Notes under the pieces: generated by a model
Database searches by the model: none
Seen by the model: only the letters and a program-made list of their open reading frames with translations
What the model was told of the DNA's origin: nothing
Position numbers and translations under genes: made by a program
NCBI GenBank assembly: GCA_963576725.1
Contig: OY755238.1
Location: 29,531,201 to 29,595,200, forward strand
DNA: 64,000 nt
From: Azorinus chamasolen
Taxonomy: Eukaryota > Mollusca > Bivalvia > Cardiida > Solecurtidae
Reading direction: 5' to 3'
In this document: positions 43,621 to 53,119 of the stretch, one piece after another
How positions within the stretch are numbered: position 1 is the first letter of the stretch
How the letters are laid out: each line of letters opens with the position of its first letter

Positions 43621-44357
43621 AACGTATTTGAAATTTACTGAAAATTATCCAAAACGACTTAAAAGTATAAAGAATTTGTAACGGACTTAAGAATTTGATC
43701 AAATTCATGTTAGTTTAATAAGATGTTCCGTACAAAAAGACGTCATTTTCTATTAAAAAACTATAACAGACAGTCTGTCAGGATTCTTTATAGAAATAGT
43801 TCACTTATCTCCTTTAGAAAAGAGTTCAATACCCCTAATAAGTGCAGTTTCCAAGTACATGTACTTAAGAATATAAAGAAATTTAGCGGATAAGGTATGA
43901 CTATTTAGAAAGGTCATATGAAGTCATTGTATGACAGAAGGTGAAAACAAACTTATTCAGCTACATATAGATTTTAATGTACCGGTTTATTATGGCAAAA
44001 CAAATATTAAAAGACAATAAATAACATATTATATTCTACTTTTAGTATATAATCGTTGGTTATTAGTGTTCTCTCGCTCTCCGACAGTAAAATGCGAGGA
44101 CATGTTATCAAGAAAGACATAACATTGCATGTAGAAATGCGGCATTACTTTTTGCGCCATTGTTTTGTTTCTTTAGAAATTCCTCTGTCAGTATATGTCC
44201 ATTATGGGTGTACACATGTATTCACCTATTGAGATAGACATGGGGCATTACCATAGAACCAGGTTCGTAGCTAGCGATACGCACTTACTCACGTGCGTAC
44301 AATCAATCTGAACAAAAACCGAACGCTAAGGGTTTATACTTTGATATCATGTAAGTT
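43621..44357. other. No recognisable feature
   Basis: AT-rich; no feature supported. Confidence 0.4.
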
Positions 44358-44361
44358 TTAA

Positions 44362-44475
44362 CCCACTCCTTTATATTGACACCTGTTGACGCCGCTGTAA
44401 AAATCACCTTTGAGACCATTTACTCCTATTGGAGCAGGTGCTTTATTCATAACAAAACTACAGAGTTCTAAATTG
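44362..44475 (-). mobile_element. Family C element, truncated
   Basis: TTAA 44358-44361 then CCCACTCCTTTATATTGACA. The core is decayed (TTGAGACCATTTACTCCTAT-TGGAGC) and the far half is lost in repeat R. Confidence 0.6.
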
Positions 44476-44657
44476 CCCCGGTTAGCATGACCTTGGACCC
44501 ATATAGCCACGGTATGTACGTTACATTTGGACTCAGATACGCTCCTGTCGTCTCCAAACTTATTCCAGTCCTCCATTAGGCTGCAAACGTAGAAAAACAG
44601 TCCTACAGTGAGCGCCCCACATAAAAGGACACGGCACCACGAAACATGAAACAGCAC

Positions 44658-44993
44658 CAGGTGCGGATCCAGGATTTCAGATTGGGAAGGGGCGTAGAAA
44701 TATTTTTGAGGGGGCGTAGATTTTTATGCTAAATTACATCAAATATTTTGTGTTAAAGGCAGGTGGCTGCTTAAATCAAGATGAAAGTAAATCAGAACGC
44801 TCCTATGGGAACGCTCTGATTTACTTCCACCTTGCTTTCAGCAGCCATCTGCTCTAAATACCAACAAATAAACACGATTTAGAGGTCGTTATAGAGAGGT
44901 TTTACTGCATATAGATCTAAAATATTACAAAGAAATTTGTTTTGACAATTTTAGGGGGCGTACGCCGGCTCCACTTCTCTAATTCCGCGCCTG
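44658..44993. mobile_element. hAT-like element nested in repeat R
   Basis: CAGGTGCGGATCCAGGATTT and the inverse end TCTAATTCCGCGCCTG are the terminal repeats. AGCAC precedes (44653-44657) and follows (44994-44998) as a short direct repeat. Related CAGGNGCGGATCCAGG ends are known to me from hAT-type elements. AGGGGGCGTA occurs near both ends. A D3 element sits inside. Confidence 0.6.
44735..44909. mobile_element. Family D3 element, left end lost, nested in hAT-like element
   Basis: AATTACATCAAATATTTTGT, GGCAGGTGGCTGCTTAAATC, apex AACGCTCCTATGGGAACGCT, and right end TTATAGAGAGGTTTTACTGCA. The first about 35 bp of D3 are absent. Confidence 0.7.
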
Positions 44994-45142
44994 AGCACCA
45001 CTACAAGACAAGTCCTGACGAAACGCACAAAAAGACAAACATAACATTTACCATGTTATACACAAACAAAGTAGACCATGGGTCAAACGCAGGAGTACCG
45101 CCTTGCAAATGTCAATGACCATAAAAGGTTATGGGCGTTTAA

Positions 45143-45375
45143 GCCTTTCCTCGCCAAATTTCTAATTGACGTCTGCAAACCAATTTTGTTAAATTATTCG
45201 GCGATATAAGGAAATAAGATAACTAAATGCAAAGTTCAAGGGAACAAAGCACGGATATATAGAGTTTGAGATAAAAAGTGAAGTCCCTGATCAGACACCG
45301 CCTTGAGAAAGCGGCGTCTGATCTGGGACTGCACTATTTGTTGTGGTGTTTTTTGCGACATTGGCGGTGAAAGGG
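45143..45375 (+). mobile_element. Family G element with demonstrated TTAA duplication
   Basis: TTAA at 45139-45142 and 45376-45379. Ends GCCTTTCCTCGCCAA and TTGGCGGTGAAAGGG. Core pairs GTGAAGTCCCTGATCAGAC with GTCTGATCTGGGACTGCAC around CGCCGCCTTGAGAAAGCGGCG. The related copy of the host repeat at 33.77 kb is uninterrupted (GGTTTAAACC), showing TTAA as the duplicated target. Confidence 0.92.
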
Positions 45376-45490
45376 TTAAACCAGATATGTGGGTACCAAT
45401 CCTCACGCTTATCCCACCTTCACCCAAGCGACAATGTAAAGGAAACCACCCTCCAGACAACTCCACAACATGAGTAACGATATCAAGACC

Positions 45491-45880
45491 AAACAATTTT
45501 CAAATCAACTATACAATTGTGGAATAAGTGACTTCATAAAATAAATTAAATGATGTAGTACGCACCAACAATTTCTACAACGACATTCTAAAAACATAGA
45601 AGGAAATAATCACAAGCGGGTTATAACTGTTTTATTGTTAAGAGAACCAAAAATAACCGAGCGAATCGTACATGTATATTATCCACTATTGCTTCAGGCC
45701 AAAGATTTAACCGCAACATTTTTTACCGCCGGTCAATATACAGCAGTTCCTGTCTTGACCCATTTTTCCCACACTGAAAACTCGTCCAACTGTCATTGTG
45801 GAAAGCTCCATTTTTCATGTTGAGGTGGCACAGCTAACAAAATATTTGTTGGAACAATCCATTGGCATCGGTGGTTTCAG
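45491..45880. other. No recognisable feature
   Basis: No feature supported. Confidence 0.4.
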
Positions 45881-45949
45881 CAAACAGTGCATACCCTAAT
45901 CAGAGGGCTTCTTCAGAAGCCCTCTGATCTTGGTCTACAATGTTTGCCT
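45881..45949. mobile_element. Family A core (GAGGG variant)
   Basis: GCAAACAGTGCATACCCTAA, perfect apex AGAGGGCTTCTTCAGAAGCC, right arm TTGGTCTACAATGTTTGC. Confidence 0.8.
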
Positions 45950-45999
45950 ACATCTCTTATAAGGGACACTGGGCGCAACTGTCTTAACCGACCATCAGT

Positions 46000-46110
46000 T
46001 AAACATGGGTATTCAATGAAGGACAAATGTAAGGCATAAAGTTTCAATAGGAACTTTCTGCACAGCCTTTGTCCTATATTAAACTACCACTTACCTGTCT
46101 TAATGCCGTT
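46000..46110. mobile_element. Family D1-like core, degraded
   Basis: ATGAAGGACAAATGTAAGGC and GCCTTTGTCCTATATTAAAC; apex AAAGTTTCAATAGGAACTTT is intact although both CC/GG pairs changed to TT/AA-like pairs. Confidence 0.5.
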
Positions 46111-46176
46111 AAAACGAACAATGTTTTTCAAAGAAATTCTGTCTCTGCCAGTACGTTTTATGCATGTAGATATTAA

Positions 46177-46575
46177 CACTTTCATTTACTCCATGAATAT
46201 TTATGTAAGAAATAATGACATCATCAATATCAATTAGAATGATTTTATAATGGTGCATGGACACGGGGGTTGTTAGCCATGGCAGTAGCTGAAAAAGCAT
46301 ATTTATATACAGTAAAACCCTCTAAACTAGAATAATAATAGAGAAGCATTTAAATACTTGTATAAGAGTGGCTGCTTAAAATGCAGGGTGAAAGTCAAGC
46401 AGGAAGCTCCTCTAGGAGCTTTCTGCATGACGTCCATCCTGCATTAAGCTGCCACCTGCCTTCTAGACAAAATATTTATACCAACGTCCGGTTTAGAGAA
46501 GGTTTGCTCTACTCATTTAGCAAAGAGAGCAGACCCTTATCAGATGGCTGTTATAGGGTCTACTCTGTTCGTAAA
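46177..46575 (-). mobile_element. Family A element interrupted by family D2
   Basis: TTAA 46173-46176, then CACTTTCATTTACTCCATGA, AGCCATGGCAGTAGCTG, AGCATATTTATATA; broken at TA by D2 (46310-46510); resumes TTAGCAAAGAGAGCAGACCC with a right arm GGGTCTACTCTGTTCG. Other A copies run continuously across this point. Confidence 0.65.
46310..46510. mobile_element. Family D2 element nested in family A
   Basis: TA-CAGTAAAACCCTCTAAAC; core with GTGAAAGTCAAGCAGG, apex AAGCTCCTCTAGGAGCTTT; right end CCGGTTTAGAGAAGGTTTGC is decayed. Confidence 0.75.
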
Positions 46576-46641
46576 GGTATCAAAGTACATCTCTATAGAG
46601 CAAGTATTTACATTTTTTATGCGGGAAAGGAGTGTATTATT

Positions 46642-46716
46642 ATATGCAAACGGTGAAGACCCAGACAGAAAAGCTCATAAAGTAGTACTCCGATCAGGGT
46701 ATGCACTGTTTGTAAT
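46642..46716. mobile_element. Family A/F-like core, degraded
   Basis: TGCAAACGGTGAAGACCCAG and CGATCAGGGTATGCACTGTT; apex decayed. Confidence 0.5.
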
Positions 46717-46721
46717 TCATT

Positions 46722-46808
46722 TTCCCCCTAAAATATTAATAACCACCTGTATTTAAGAGACCATTGTGTTCTATACATGCATGACCACCTAAGACAGGTT
46801 TTACTGTA
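46722..46808. mobile_element. Family D1 3' end
   Basis: AACCACCTGTATTTAAGAGA and TGACCACCTAAGACAGGTTTT-ACTG-TA; the hairpin is missing. Confidence 0.45.
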
Positions 46809-46816
46809 CTCTTTAA

Positions 46817-47038
46817 ACCCCTTCCCTCATATTGACGACTTTTAACGACTCTGTAAAAATCAATTTGTGAAACCATTGTGATAAATAGAGCATTTGCTCC
46901 TATAGGAGCAAATGCTCTATTTATCACATTAGTTTCAAACTACGAAATTCTAAACGTTTCCTTTTCTCTAGTTAATGCTCCTTTTCCGTAGATTTATTCC
47001 AAGAGGTTGTATCTAAAAGTAGCCTATGAGGTAATGGG
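46817..47038 (-). mobile_element. Family C element, full length, near-perfect core
   Basis: TTAA at 46813-46816 and 47039-47042. Core GAAACCATTGTGATAAATAG with apex TTTGCTCCTATAGGAGCAAA, almost perfectly complementary. Outer end GCCTATGAGGTAATGGG. Confidence 0.9.
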
Positions 47039-47127
47039 TTAATACAGAATGAACTCTATCGTTATACAATAATGGAACATTATGATTTGACAAGTTAGTA
47101 TTCCAAGCTTTGTAATTTAAGTGTTAA

Positions 47128-47280
47128 TTGTTTCCCTCATATAAACACATTTTCACGCATTTGCACAGGGGTAGGCCCATATCAGACGACACATCTAGGA
47201 GCCGTCTGATCAGAGTCTACTCTGTTTGCTTATGAAATTGTAATAGACATGACTCATTAGTTTCTACCAATACCAAGTAA
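47128..47280. mobile_element. Family A element, first subtype
   Basis: TTAA 47124-47127, TTGTTTCCCTCATATAAACA, TTTTCACGCATTTGC, core 47159-47231 (CATATCAGACGACACATCTA / GAGCCGTCTGATCAGAGTCT), then GCTTATGAAATTGTAATAG. The right end is lost at the D2 boundary. Confidence 0.7.
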
Positions 47281-47291
47281 CGCTATGTATA

Positions 47292-47495
47292 CAGTATAAC
47301 CCCTCTAAACCGGAATTCTAGATGATAAGAATTCAGATACGTGTAGGCAGGTGGCTGCTTAATGCAGGGTGAAAGTCATGCAGAAAACTCCTAGAGGAGC
47401 TTTCTGCGTGACTTCCACCATGCATTAAGTTGCCACCTGTCTCCAAGACCGATATTTATACCAAATTGAACGTCCGGTTTAAAGGGGTTATACTG
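47292..47495. mobile_element. Family D2 element, full length
   Basis: CAGTATAACCCCTCTAAACC and GGTTTAAAGGGGTTATACTG, TA on both sides (47290-47291, 47496-47497). The third base change (TAT for TAA) is mirrored at both ends, so the ends co-evolve or are gene-converted. Apex AAACTCCTAGAGGAGCTTT. 204 bp. Confidence 0.9.
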
Positions 47496-47497
47496 TA

Positions 47498-47983
47498 TAT
47501 GCCACTATACACGTTAAGCTAAACATATTCATGATTTGATTATTTCTTGCGTGGCTATTGAACAGGGTAATGATTAAAACAAGAATAAGAAAAGTTATAA
47601 AATTAGACTTAAACGTAATTGTATTAGAGATCAAAAGCACGGAATAAAACAAGAGAAACAATATTGAATGACTTGACAAGCAGTCGTTATAATACAAGTA
47701 TGTGCCTCTATATTAATGCATAAAGTAGAATTAGTGAAAACTAATACTACTGAATAACTGTCTAATGATGCAATATAACAACACTTTAATTACATTCCAA
47801 TCATTATTTCAATGCATTTGATACGGATTTAGATTTAGCCGTTCTGCAATAAAGCTTACAAGAATGGAAACATTTATCTTTACTCCGGTGTATGAAAACA
47901 TTGTTTCGTTCAAACCTGGATCTGGTACAAATTGTGACTATTGCCGACTCGAACAATTGGTTAAGATATCATTGACAGTGTAT
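47498..47983. other. No recognisable feature
   Basis: AT-rich; no feature supported. Confidence 0.4.
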
Positions 47984-48085
47984 CAACCAGTTTGGATCCT
48001 GATGAGACGCCGAATTTACTCGGCGTCTCATCTGGATCTAAACTCTTTCCAAATGCTAGTCAGACTGTGCATAGCGGGATAAGAG
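47984..48085. mobile_element. Family B element, second subtype, 3' part
   Basis: CAACCAGTTTGGATCCTGAT, apex CGCCGAATTTACTCGGCG, right arm CTGGATCTAAACTCTTT, end AGCGGGATAAGAG-TTAA (48086-48089). Confidence 0.8.
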
Positions 48086-48148
48086 TTAAAACAATCCTAA
48101 CAGTAACCACTGTTCAATTATTGTTTAACGTAGGCGCCATCACTTTAA

Positions 48149-48369
48149 CCCTTTCGGTGCCAAATTCTAATTGTCGTCTGCAAACCAATTGTGTTTAATC
48201 ATTCGGTAAAATAAGGAAATGATATAAATAAATGCAAATTTCAAAAGAATAAACCACAGATATAGAGATAGAATTTGAGACAAAAAGTGAAGTCCCTGAT
48301 TAGTCGCCGCCTTTTCTGGGACGGCACTATTTGTCGTGGTGCATTTGTGCAACATTGGCAATGAAAGGG
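48149..48369 (+). mobile_element. Family G element with shortened core
   Basis: TTAA at 48145-48148 and 48370-48373. CCCTTTCGGTGCCAAATTCT, AATAAGGAAATGATATAAAT, then GTGAAGTCCCTGATTAGTCG with most of the second stem half missing, and end CATTGGCAATGAAAGGG. Confidence 0.85.
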
Positions 48370-48461
48370 TTAAATTTCTTAATCTCAACACATCACTATT
48401 CAGTGACTATGAAAATACCTAAACCTTATTGCACTTATCATGGCCGTACTCGCAATTGCCA

Positions 48462-48525
48462 ATAGCTTAAAACCTTATGAGACGCAGGGTCTCACCATGA
48501 TCTAAGCTGTTTGATATTCGGCCAA
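48462..48525. mobile_element. Family B core, degraded
   Basis: CCTTATGAGACGCAGGGTCTC and CATGATCTAAGCTGTTTG. Confidence 0.45.
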
Positions 48526-48832
48526 TATTTCTGCAAAAGCTTGATCGAATTTAAAATATTATAAATTGCGCCATATCCAAATTTGAGCAGGCATTCTATT
48601 TTTTAAACAGTGGGACATTATTTAACATTGTTTAGCATAGCAACCGTTTTACTTACAATTACCATTTACAACGAGTTCGCCTTTAATAATAATAAAACAA
48701 TAAACATGTTCACAAAATGTCAGATACATGTAAATGATTAAAATGGTAGTTTCTGCCTTCAACGTGTTTTAAAAAGGCCTAAAGTACCATAACTCATTTG
48801 TTTACTAGTATATGTTGATACGAATTGTTATC

Positions 48833-49075
48833 GCAAGCAAACCAATTGAATAAACGACGAATACAAACATATGGGTTTTTTGGGGGTTTTTTGTTGATGG
48901 TTTTTTTTATATCGAAGACCCGATTTTATTCGGCAATGTATTAGTATGTATTCGGGTCGTGTTCTAGTTTCGTTAATTTTCGACATAACTGATCGATAAT
49001 ATTTTGCTGCAGAACCAAACGATATATAAATATCGATGAAAACGATTTATGTTGTATCATAGGGGCATTTAACCC
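48833..49075 (+). repeat. Dispersed repeat S, copy 2
   Basis: ATCGAAGACCCGATTTTATT, CGGCAATGTATTAGTATG and AAATATCGATGAAAACG match 24538-24755. A T/G-rich insertion lies at about 48875-48910. Confidence 0.7.
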
Positions 49076-49076
49076 C

Positions 49077-49240
49077 AAATCACTTTAAACCCATACTAAA
49101 GCGACCACACGAAGGATGGTGTTATTCTGGTACATGTACATAGGGGCGGATGGTAGCTAAATGCTGGCCGGAAGTTATGCAGGACGCTCCTGTACGTGCT
49201 TGCTGCATTATTTTCGTCATGCATTAAGCATATTCCAGCC
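49077..49240. mobile_element. Family D1 element, degraded
   Basis: TAAACCCATACTAAAGCGAC replaces the usual end; GATGGTAGCTAAATGCTGG, apex GACGCTCCTGTACGTGC and CGTCATGCATTAAGCA remain. Confidence 0.55.
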
Positions 49241-49254
49241 TTTAACTATGTATC

Positions 49255-49432
49255 CCATAAATACACCTCTCCGCCTTTGCAAACAGAGAATCAGGGCCTG
49301 CTTTGTTTGCTTATGAAATAATATTGATATATTTTCTGCCAGAGCCAAAAAATACTCTGTCATTGTATCAGTTAATCTAGTCAATATTCATGACGTCACT
49401 ATTTATTACATAAATATTCATGGAATAAAGGG
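49255..49432. mobile_element. Family A element with core deletion
   Basis: CCTCTCCGCCTTTGCAAACA, shortened core (GAGAATCAGGGCCTGCTTTG), AATATTCATGACGTCAC, end CATGGAATAAAGGG-TTAA (49433-49436). Most of the palindrome has been lost. Confidence 0.65.
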
Positions 49433-49436
49433 TTAA

Positions 49437-49764
49437 CGACATCCGTTTTTATTTATTATGTGGTAAAATTAGAAGGGCCTTGCTGTATCATCCTCTCTAT
49501 TCGTAGAGTCATTTGTATGCTTGTTAATTATTATATAATGTTCAATGAATAATTTCAAAGTCAGTCACAGAGAATTTAACTTAATTGAATTTACCTATAA
49601 GATGCATACATATGTGCATTATTGTTATACATATACGTTCAAGATATAATGTCATCATGCATAGTATTAGCTACTTCTATAATGGTGGCATGTGTACACA
49701 GGAATGTTTGGAATTGGTAAAAATAGTGCTCTTTTATAATTTATAATAAGCCGTTTATAGTTTT
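49437..49764. other. No recognisable feature
   Basis: AT-rich. A few ATTCATG-like motifs suggest a decayed family A left half but are not conclusive. Confidence 0.35.
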
Positions 49765-49826
49765 ATAAGCACACAGAGCAAACTCTGATCAGACGGCCGT
49801 CTGATCTGAATCTCCTCTGTTTACAT
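49765..49826. mobile_element. Family A core lacking the apex
   Basis: ACACAGAGCAAACTCTGATC, then AGACGGCCGTCT where the CTCCTATAGGAG apex has been precisely lost, then GATCTGAATCTCCTCTGTTT. Confidence 0.75.
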
Positions 49827-49869
49827 GTACAAAGGCGTGTTAATGCGTTAATATGAAGGACATGTTACA

Positions 49870-50403
49870 GAACAAGGTTATAAGATGGTGTAACAATAAT
49901 TAAAAGTTACCATAAATTATATAATAATATACTGATCGATGCATACTACATACACTGTACGTCTTATTAGATCGTATAGATCTGAAATATTATCTCATAT
50001 GTTATATATACCAAGTTCAAATTAACAGAGACACCTATTAATCACAAGTATTGGTTATGAAACTAGTCAAGTTAAGATACTTTTATAACCGTTGCATTTT
50101 GTTGCCATTTTATGAGAAAATGAGAAAGAGCAACCGGCCTATGCACTTTCAAAAGAAACCGTAAAAATACTAAAGCCATACTTAAAACAGTTCAGTAGAA
50201 TCAATATATGAGCTCAACAGGTTGCATTGTTTGGTTTGTTTTAAAAACTTCTTAAGCACTTTACCTCATCAATATGTATACACGAATTGATAAAAATATT
50301 CAATAACTTAATTTATTTATTACGGCTAATAAACAATGATTTTTTTGTTTCATAGCAGGAACGTTAGTATGAGAACTATGTTAGGCCAGAAGAAGTGTAA
50401 ATA
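49870..50403. other. No recognisable feature
   Basis: AT-rich; no feature supported. Confidence 0.4.
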
Positions 50404-50608
50404 CAGTAAACCCCCTCTAATGCGACCACTTAATGAATAAACATGGGTGTCTTTATAAATAAGTGTTGCTTAATGCAGGACAAAAGCAATGCAGAAAGCT
50501 CCTCTATGAGCTTTCTGCATTACTTTTGTCTTGCATTAAGCTACCACTACATCTAGCACCTAGAAATTATACCTCTTTCAGGTGGTCGCATTAGCGGGGT
50601 TGTACAGT
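50404..50608. mobile_element. Family D1 element, full length, right end decayed
   Basis: TA-CAGTAAACCCCCTCTAATG; core with apex AAGCTCCTCTATGAGCTTT; right end CATTAGCGGGGTTGTACAG. Confidence 0.85.
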
Positions 50609-50669
50609 TGTATTAGGTTACATGTAAATGCCAATAAAGGAGTCATTGAATATGAGTCGTTAAAGTTAA

Positions 50670-50894
50670 CCCTTTTAATCCATAAATACGCCTTCTACGC
50701 CGTTGCAAACAGAGTAGATCCATGTCATACAGGAACTGTATGACCAGAATCTGCACTGTTTGCTTAATGTGTGCTATCGATATATTAATACAGTTTCTGC
50801 CACGATTCTGTGTTCATTTTGACATTATAAACAGAATCTTACAAAATGTCCATGCTATCATAATTTCCGATTTTAATAATCATGGAGTAAAGTG
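50670..50894. mobile_element. Family A element, full length, shortened core
   Basis: TTAA at 50666-50669 and 50895-50898. CCCTTTTAATCCATAAATAC, TTGCAAACAGAGTAGATCCA, apex TCATACAGGAACTGTATGA, TTTCTGCCACGATTC, end TCATGGAGTAAAGTG. Confidence 0.85.
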
Positions 50895-51016
50895 TTAAAT
50901 AACAAAACATTGGTAACCAGTACTGCAGAATAGTCTCATGAATGCATTGCAAGGCATATACACCCAACGACAAAGATCATATAGGAAGAGGAAGCATTAA
51001 CTGCAACTTAATTTAA

Positions 51017-51200
51017 CCCATCCCCTAATAGACTATTTAGACCCAATTCCTTTCAACACATCTATTGAAAATGAGCATTTACTAGCAAAAAGGAAAACAA
51101 TAAAATTCTGTAGTTATGAAACCATTGTGATAAATAGAGCAAATGGTTTCAAAACGTGACTTTCTACAGATGTTTCAACAGGCGTTAAATCAGACAATTG
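51017..51200 (+). mobile_element. Family C element with half the core deleted
   Basis: TTAA 51013-51016, CCCATCCCCTAATAGACTA, GAAACCATTGTGATAAATAG, then directly GAGCAAATGGTTTC: the apex and most of the right arm are gone. TCTACAGATGTTTCAACAGG follows. Confidence 0.75.
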
Positions 51201-51281
51201 GTAAAGCTGAAATGTTCCCTTTATCGCTTACCCGGTTCATAAAAGTCTAGACTGGTGCAATGCTTGCCCTCTCTTCCGAGT

Positions 51282-51345
51282 GACAAACAGTTTAGATACT
51301 GATGAGACACCAAATCGGCGTCTCATATAGATTCAACCTATTTGC
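51282..51345. mobile_element. Family B core
   Basis: GACAAACAGTTTAGATACTG, shortened apex CACCAAATCGGCGTC, ATATAGATTCAACCTATTTG. Confidence 0.6.
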
Positions 51346-51440
51346 AAATGTTTTTAGGAGTCGTCTGATCAAAGTCTACTGTTTGCTTATAAAGTAATAT
51401 AAATGTGATTCTGCATGCAACTGACGCGTACATCTGTTTT
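51346..51440. mobile_element. Family A 3' half
   Basis: TTTTAGGAGTCGTCTGATCA, AAGTCTACTGTTTGC, TTATAAAGTAATATAAATG. Confidence 0.5.
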
Positions 51441-51694
51441 CAACATAGCACATAAAACTATTTATCCATAAACAGGCATTATTTTATCACATTGAAATGG
51501 TTTTCATACACACTGATAATAAATAGCACATACTTTTATAGTAATTGTGCAGTTGGGCATTTAAAGTAATTCAAATGTAATATTTATAAAAGTCCGTTGA
51601 AAATTAAGACATGTGGCAAGAGATATTTTGACATAAAGGCATGTTGCATGCGACATGCCTTAGATTCTTGGAAAAACCCTGATAGTTGATATAA
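51441..51694. other. No recognisable feature
   Basis: AT-rich; no feature supported. Confidence 0.35.
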
Positions 51695-51698
51695 TTAA

Positions 51699-51918
51699 CC
51701 ATTTGCTCCCACGATCCCATATATGGGACATAGGCAAACAGTGTACACTCTGATCAGACGCCGCATTATGCGGCGTCTGATCAGAATCTACACTGTTTGC
51801 TGATAGGAAATTCAATATAAAACAAAACAAAAATGAAAATTTAGACCAGACATACATTAGATAAAAGATAGACTAATCCAATATATAAGCATGTAAGAAT
51901 CCACTGGGAGCAAATGGG
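51699..51918. mobile_element. Family K element, full length, single copy here
   Basis: TTAA at 51695-51698 and 51919-51922. Ends CCATTTGCTCCCA and TGGGAGCAAATGGG. Core 51731-51800 is a near-perfect palindrome: GGCAAACAGTGTACACTCTG with apex GACGCCGCATTATGCGGCGT. The stem resembles A, the apex B/G, and the ends are unique. Confidence 0.9.
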
Positions 51919-51922
51919 TTAA

Positions 51923-52298
51923 TAAATGTTAATTGTGTTATTAGATATAACATGAATCTTTACGGAGTAACGGGTTAAGGTCTGGCAAATACACATTCTA
52001 ATACAATTTGACGATGTCAGCGTTTTAATTCTGTAATAATGTAACATCAGAACAGACGTAATTTGCTCATGATAATGATTTTAATTAAAACAAAACTCTC
52101 AAAGTACAAAACCCAGACTTGAACATCAAACTGACATTAACCAAACACGATACACTAAAATGAATATATTACATAATCAAATCTGTAATTTATTTCAGAT
52201 TTATATTTCAAGTTCTTATTGAATCTGTATAATAAAACATAGTTGCATTGCATGTCTTTTGATATGTTAACAATTGTCAAGCACGACCTGGATAACAT
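51923..52298. other. No recognisable feature
   Basis: AT-rich; no feature supported. Confidence 0.4.
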
Positions 52299-52362
52299 TT
52301 GCAAACAGCCTGGATTTAGATGAGGTAGATGTCGAGTCCCATTAGGATCCAAACCGTTGGAC
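52299..52362. mobile_element. Family B core, degraded
   Basis: TTGCAAACAGCCTGGATTTA, GATGTCGAGTCCCATTAGG, ATCCAAACCGTTGG. Confidence 0.5.
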
Positions 52363-52597
52363 ATTTAATCAGTTATTTCTGAAACAATTAGACGAATTGG
52401 ATGTTAGTAACAGTTTGTACCAGGGCAAGCTTTTAGCATACTTTTATTTGTTTTAGCATGAGACGGGAGGAAATGCATTGCAAACATATGATGGAAATAT
52501 GAATTAACTCCTGTGCATGAGGAAAACGAAATTGTGCAATATTTCCCTACGGAAAGATATTAGGTCTGTCTTATTAAAGATCGTCTGTCTGATATAA

Positions 52598-52790
52598 CAC
52601 TGATAAGATGTGTAAATGTAAACATTTTCAAAAAAATAACTCCATTATTTCTCCACCAAACCCTATACTGTGACCACTCTTTAGAATCGTCTCGTAGAGA
52701 CGATTCTATAGAGTGGTCACAGTATAGGGTTTGGTGGAGAAATGATGGTTTTAGCATTTGTGTATGCACTTTTATCTGTTGCTCTGAGTA
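52598..52790. mobile_element. Family E hairpin, near perfect
   Basis: Core 52648-52745: TTTCTCCACCAAACCCTATA, TGACCACTCTTTAGAATCGT, apex CTCGTAGAG, and the inverse arm with one or two mismatches. Outer arms TAAGATGTGTAAA / GCACTTTTATCTG are partly paired. Confidence 0.9.
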
Positions 52791-52798
52791 TAATAAAT

Positions 52799-52890
52799 CA
52801 GTAGAGTGGTCACAGTATGGGGTTTGGTGGAGAAATGATGATTTTAGAATTTGTGTTCGCACCTTTATTCGTAGTTCTGTATAACACAGG
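52799..52890. mobile_element. Family E right half
   Basis: AGAGTGGTCACAGTATGGGG, GGTGGAGAAATGATGATTTT, GCACCTTTATTCGTAGTTCT. It follows the preceding E copy, so two E units lie side by side. Confidence 0.75.
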
Positions 52891-53115
52891 TATCCAGATA
52901 AGATGTGTAACTTAAACATTTCCCAGTATAACTTCACTTCTGTATGTCTTCAGCAAACCCTACGTTGGGATGACTCTTTAGAATCGTCTGTGTGAGACGA
53001 TTCTAACGAGTAATCACCAAACCCTACAGACGAATCTAAAGAGTGGTCACAACATAGGGTTTGGTGGAGAAATAACGAGTTAAGTATTTGAGTACATGTA
53101 CGCACCTTTATCTGT
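52891..53115. mobile_element. Family E hairpin with partial arm duplication
   Basis: ATCCAGATAAGATGTGTAAC-TTAA-ACATTT supplies the empty site for the F insertion at 53.8 kb. Core arms TCTTTAGAATCGTCTGTG and CACAGACGATTC-like are followed by a second right-arm copy (ACCAAACCCTACAGACGAAT, AAAGAGTGGTCACAACATAG). Confidence 0.8.
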
Positions 53116-53119
53116 TTAA

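Larger units (their letters stand above)
44480..45490 (-). repeat. Dispersed repeat R, copy 3, carrying nested elements
   Basis: ACGCACAAAAAGACAAACAT, GGAGTACCGCCTTGCAAATG, TAAACCAGATATGTGGGTAC and CGCTTATCCCACC match the copy at 33.6-33.9 kb. It is split by the hAT-like element (44658-44993) and by the family G element (45143-45375). A minus-strand 99-codon ORF with a hydrophobic segment (44358-44657) lies in this repeat; other copies give unrelated hydrophobic frames, so I do not treat it as a gene. The boundary near 44480 is approximate. Confidence 0.75.

Noticed and set aside
44358..44657. 99-codon minus ORF with a membrane-like segment (FYVCSLMEDW region)
   Set aside because: It has no ATG at its start, lies in dispersed repeat R, and its last third is a family C element. 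Other R copies do not keep the frame.
52598..53118. Closely spaced hairpins resembling a CRISPR-like array
   Set aside because: Units are transposon hairpins of family E with no constant short repeat/spacer pattern, and the DNA is animal-like.
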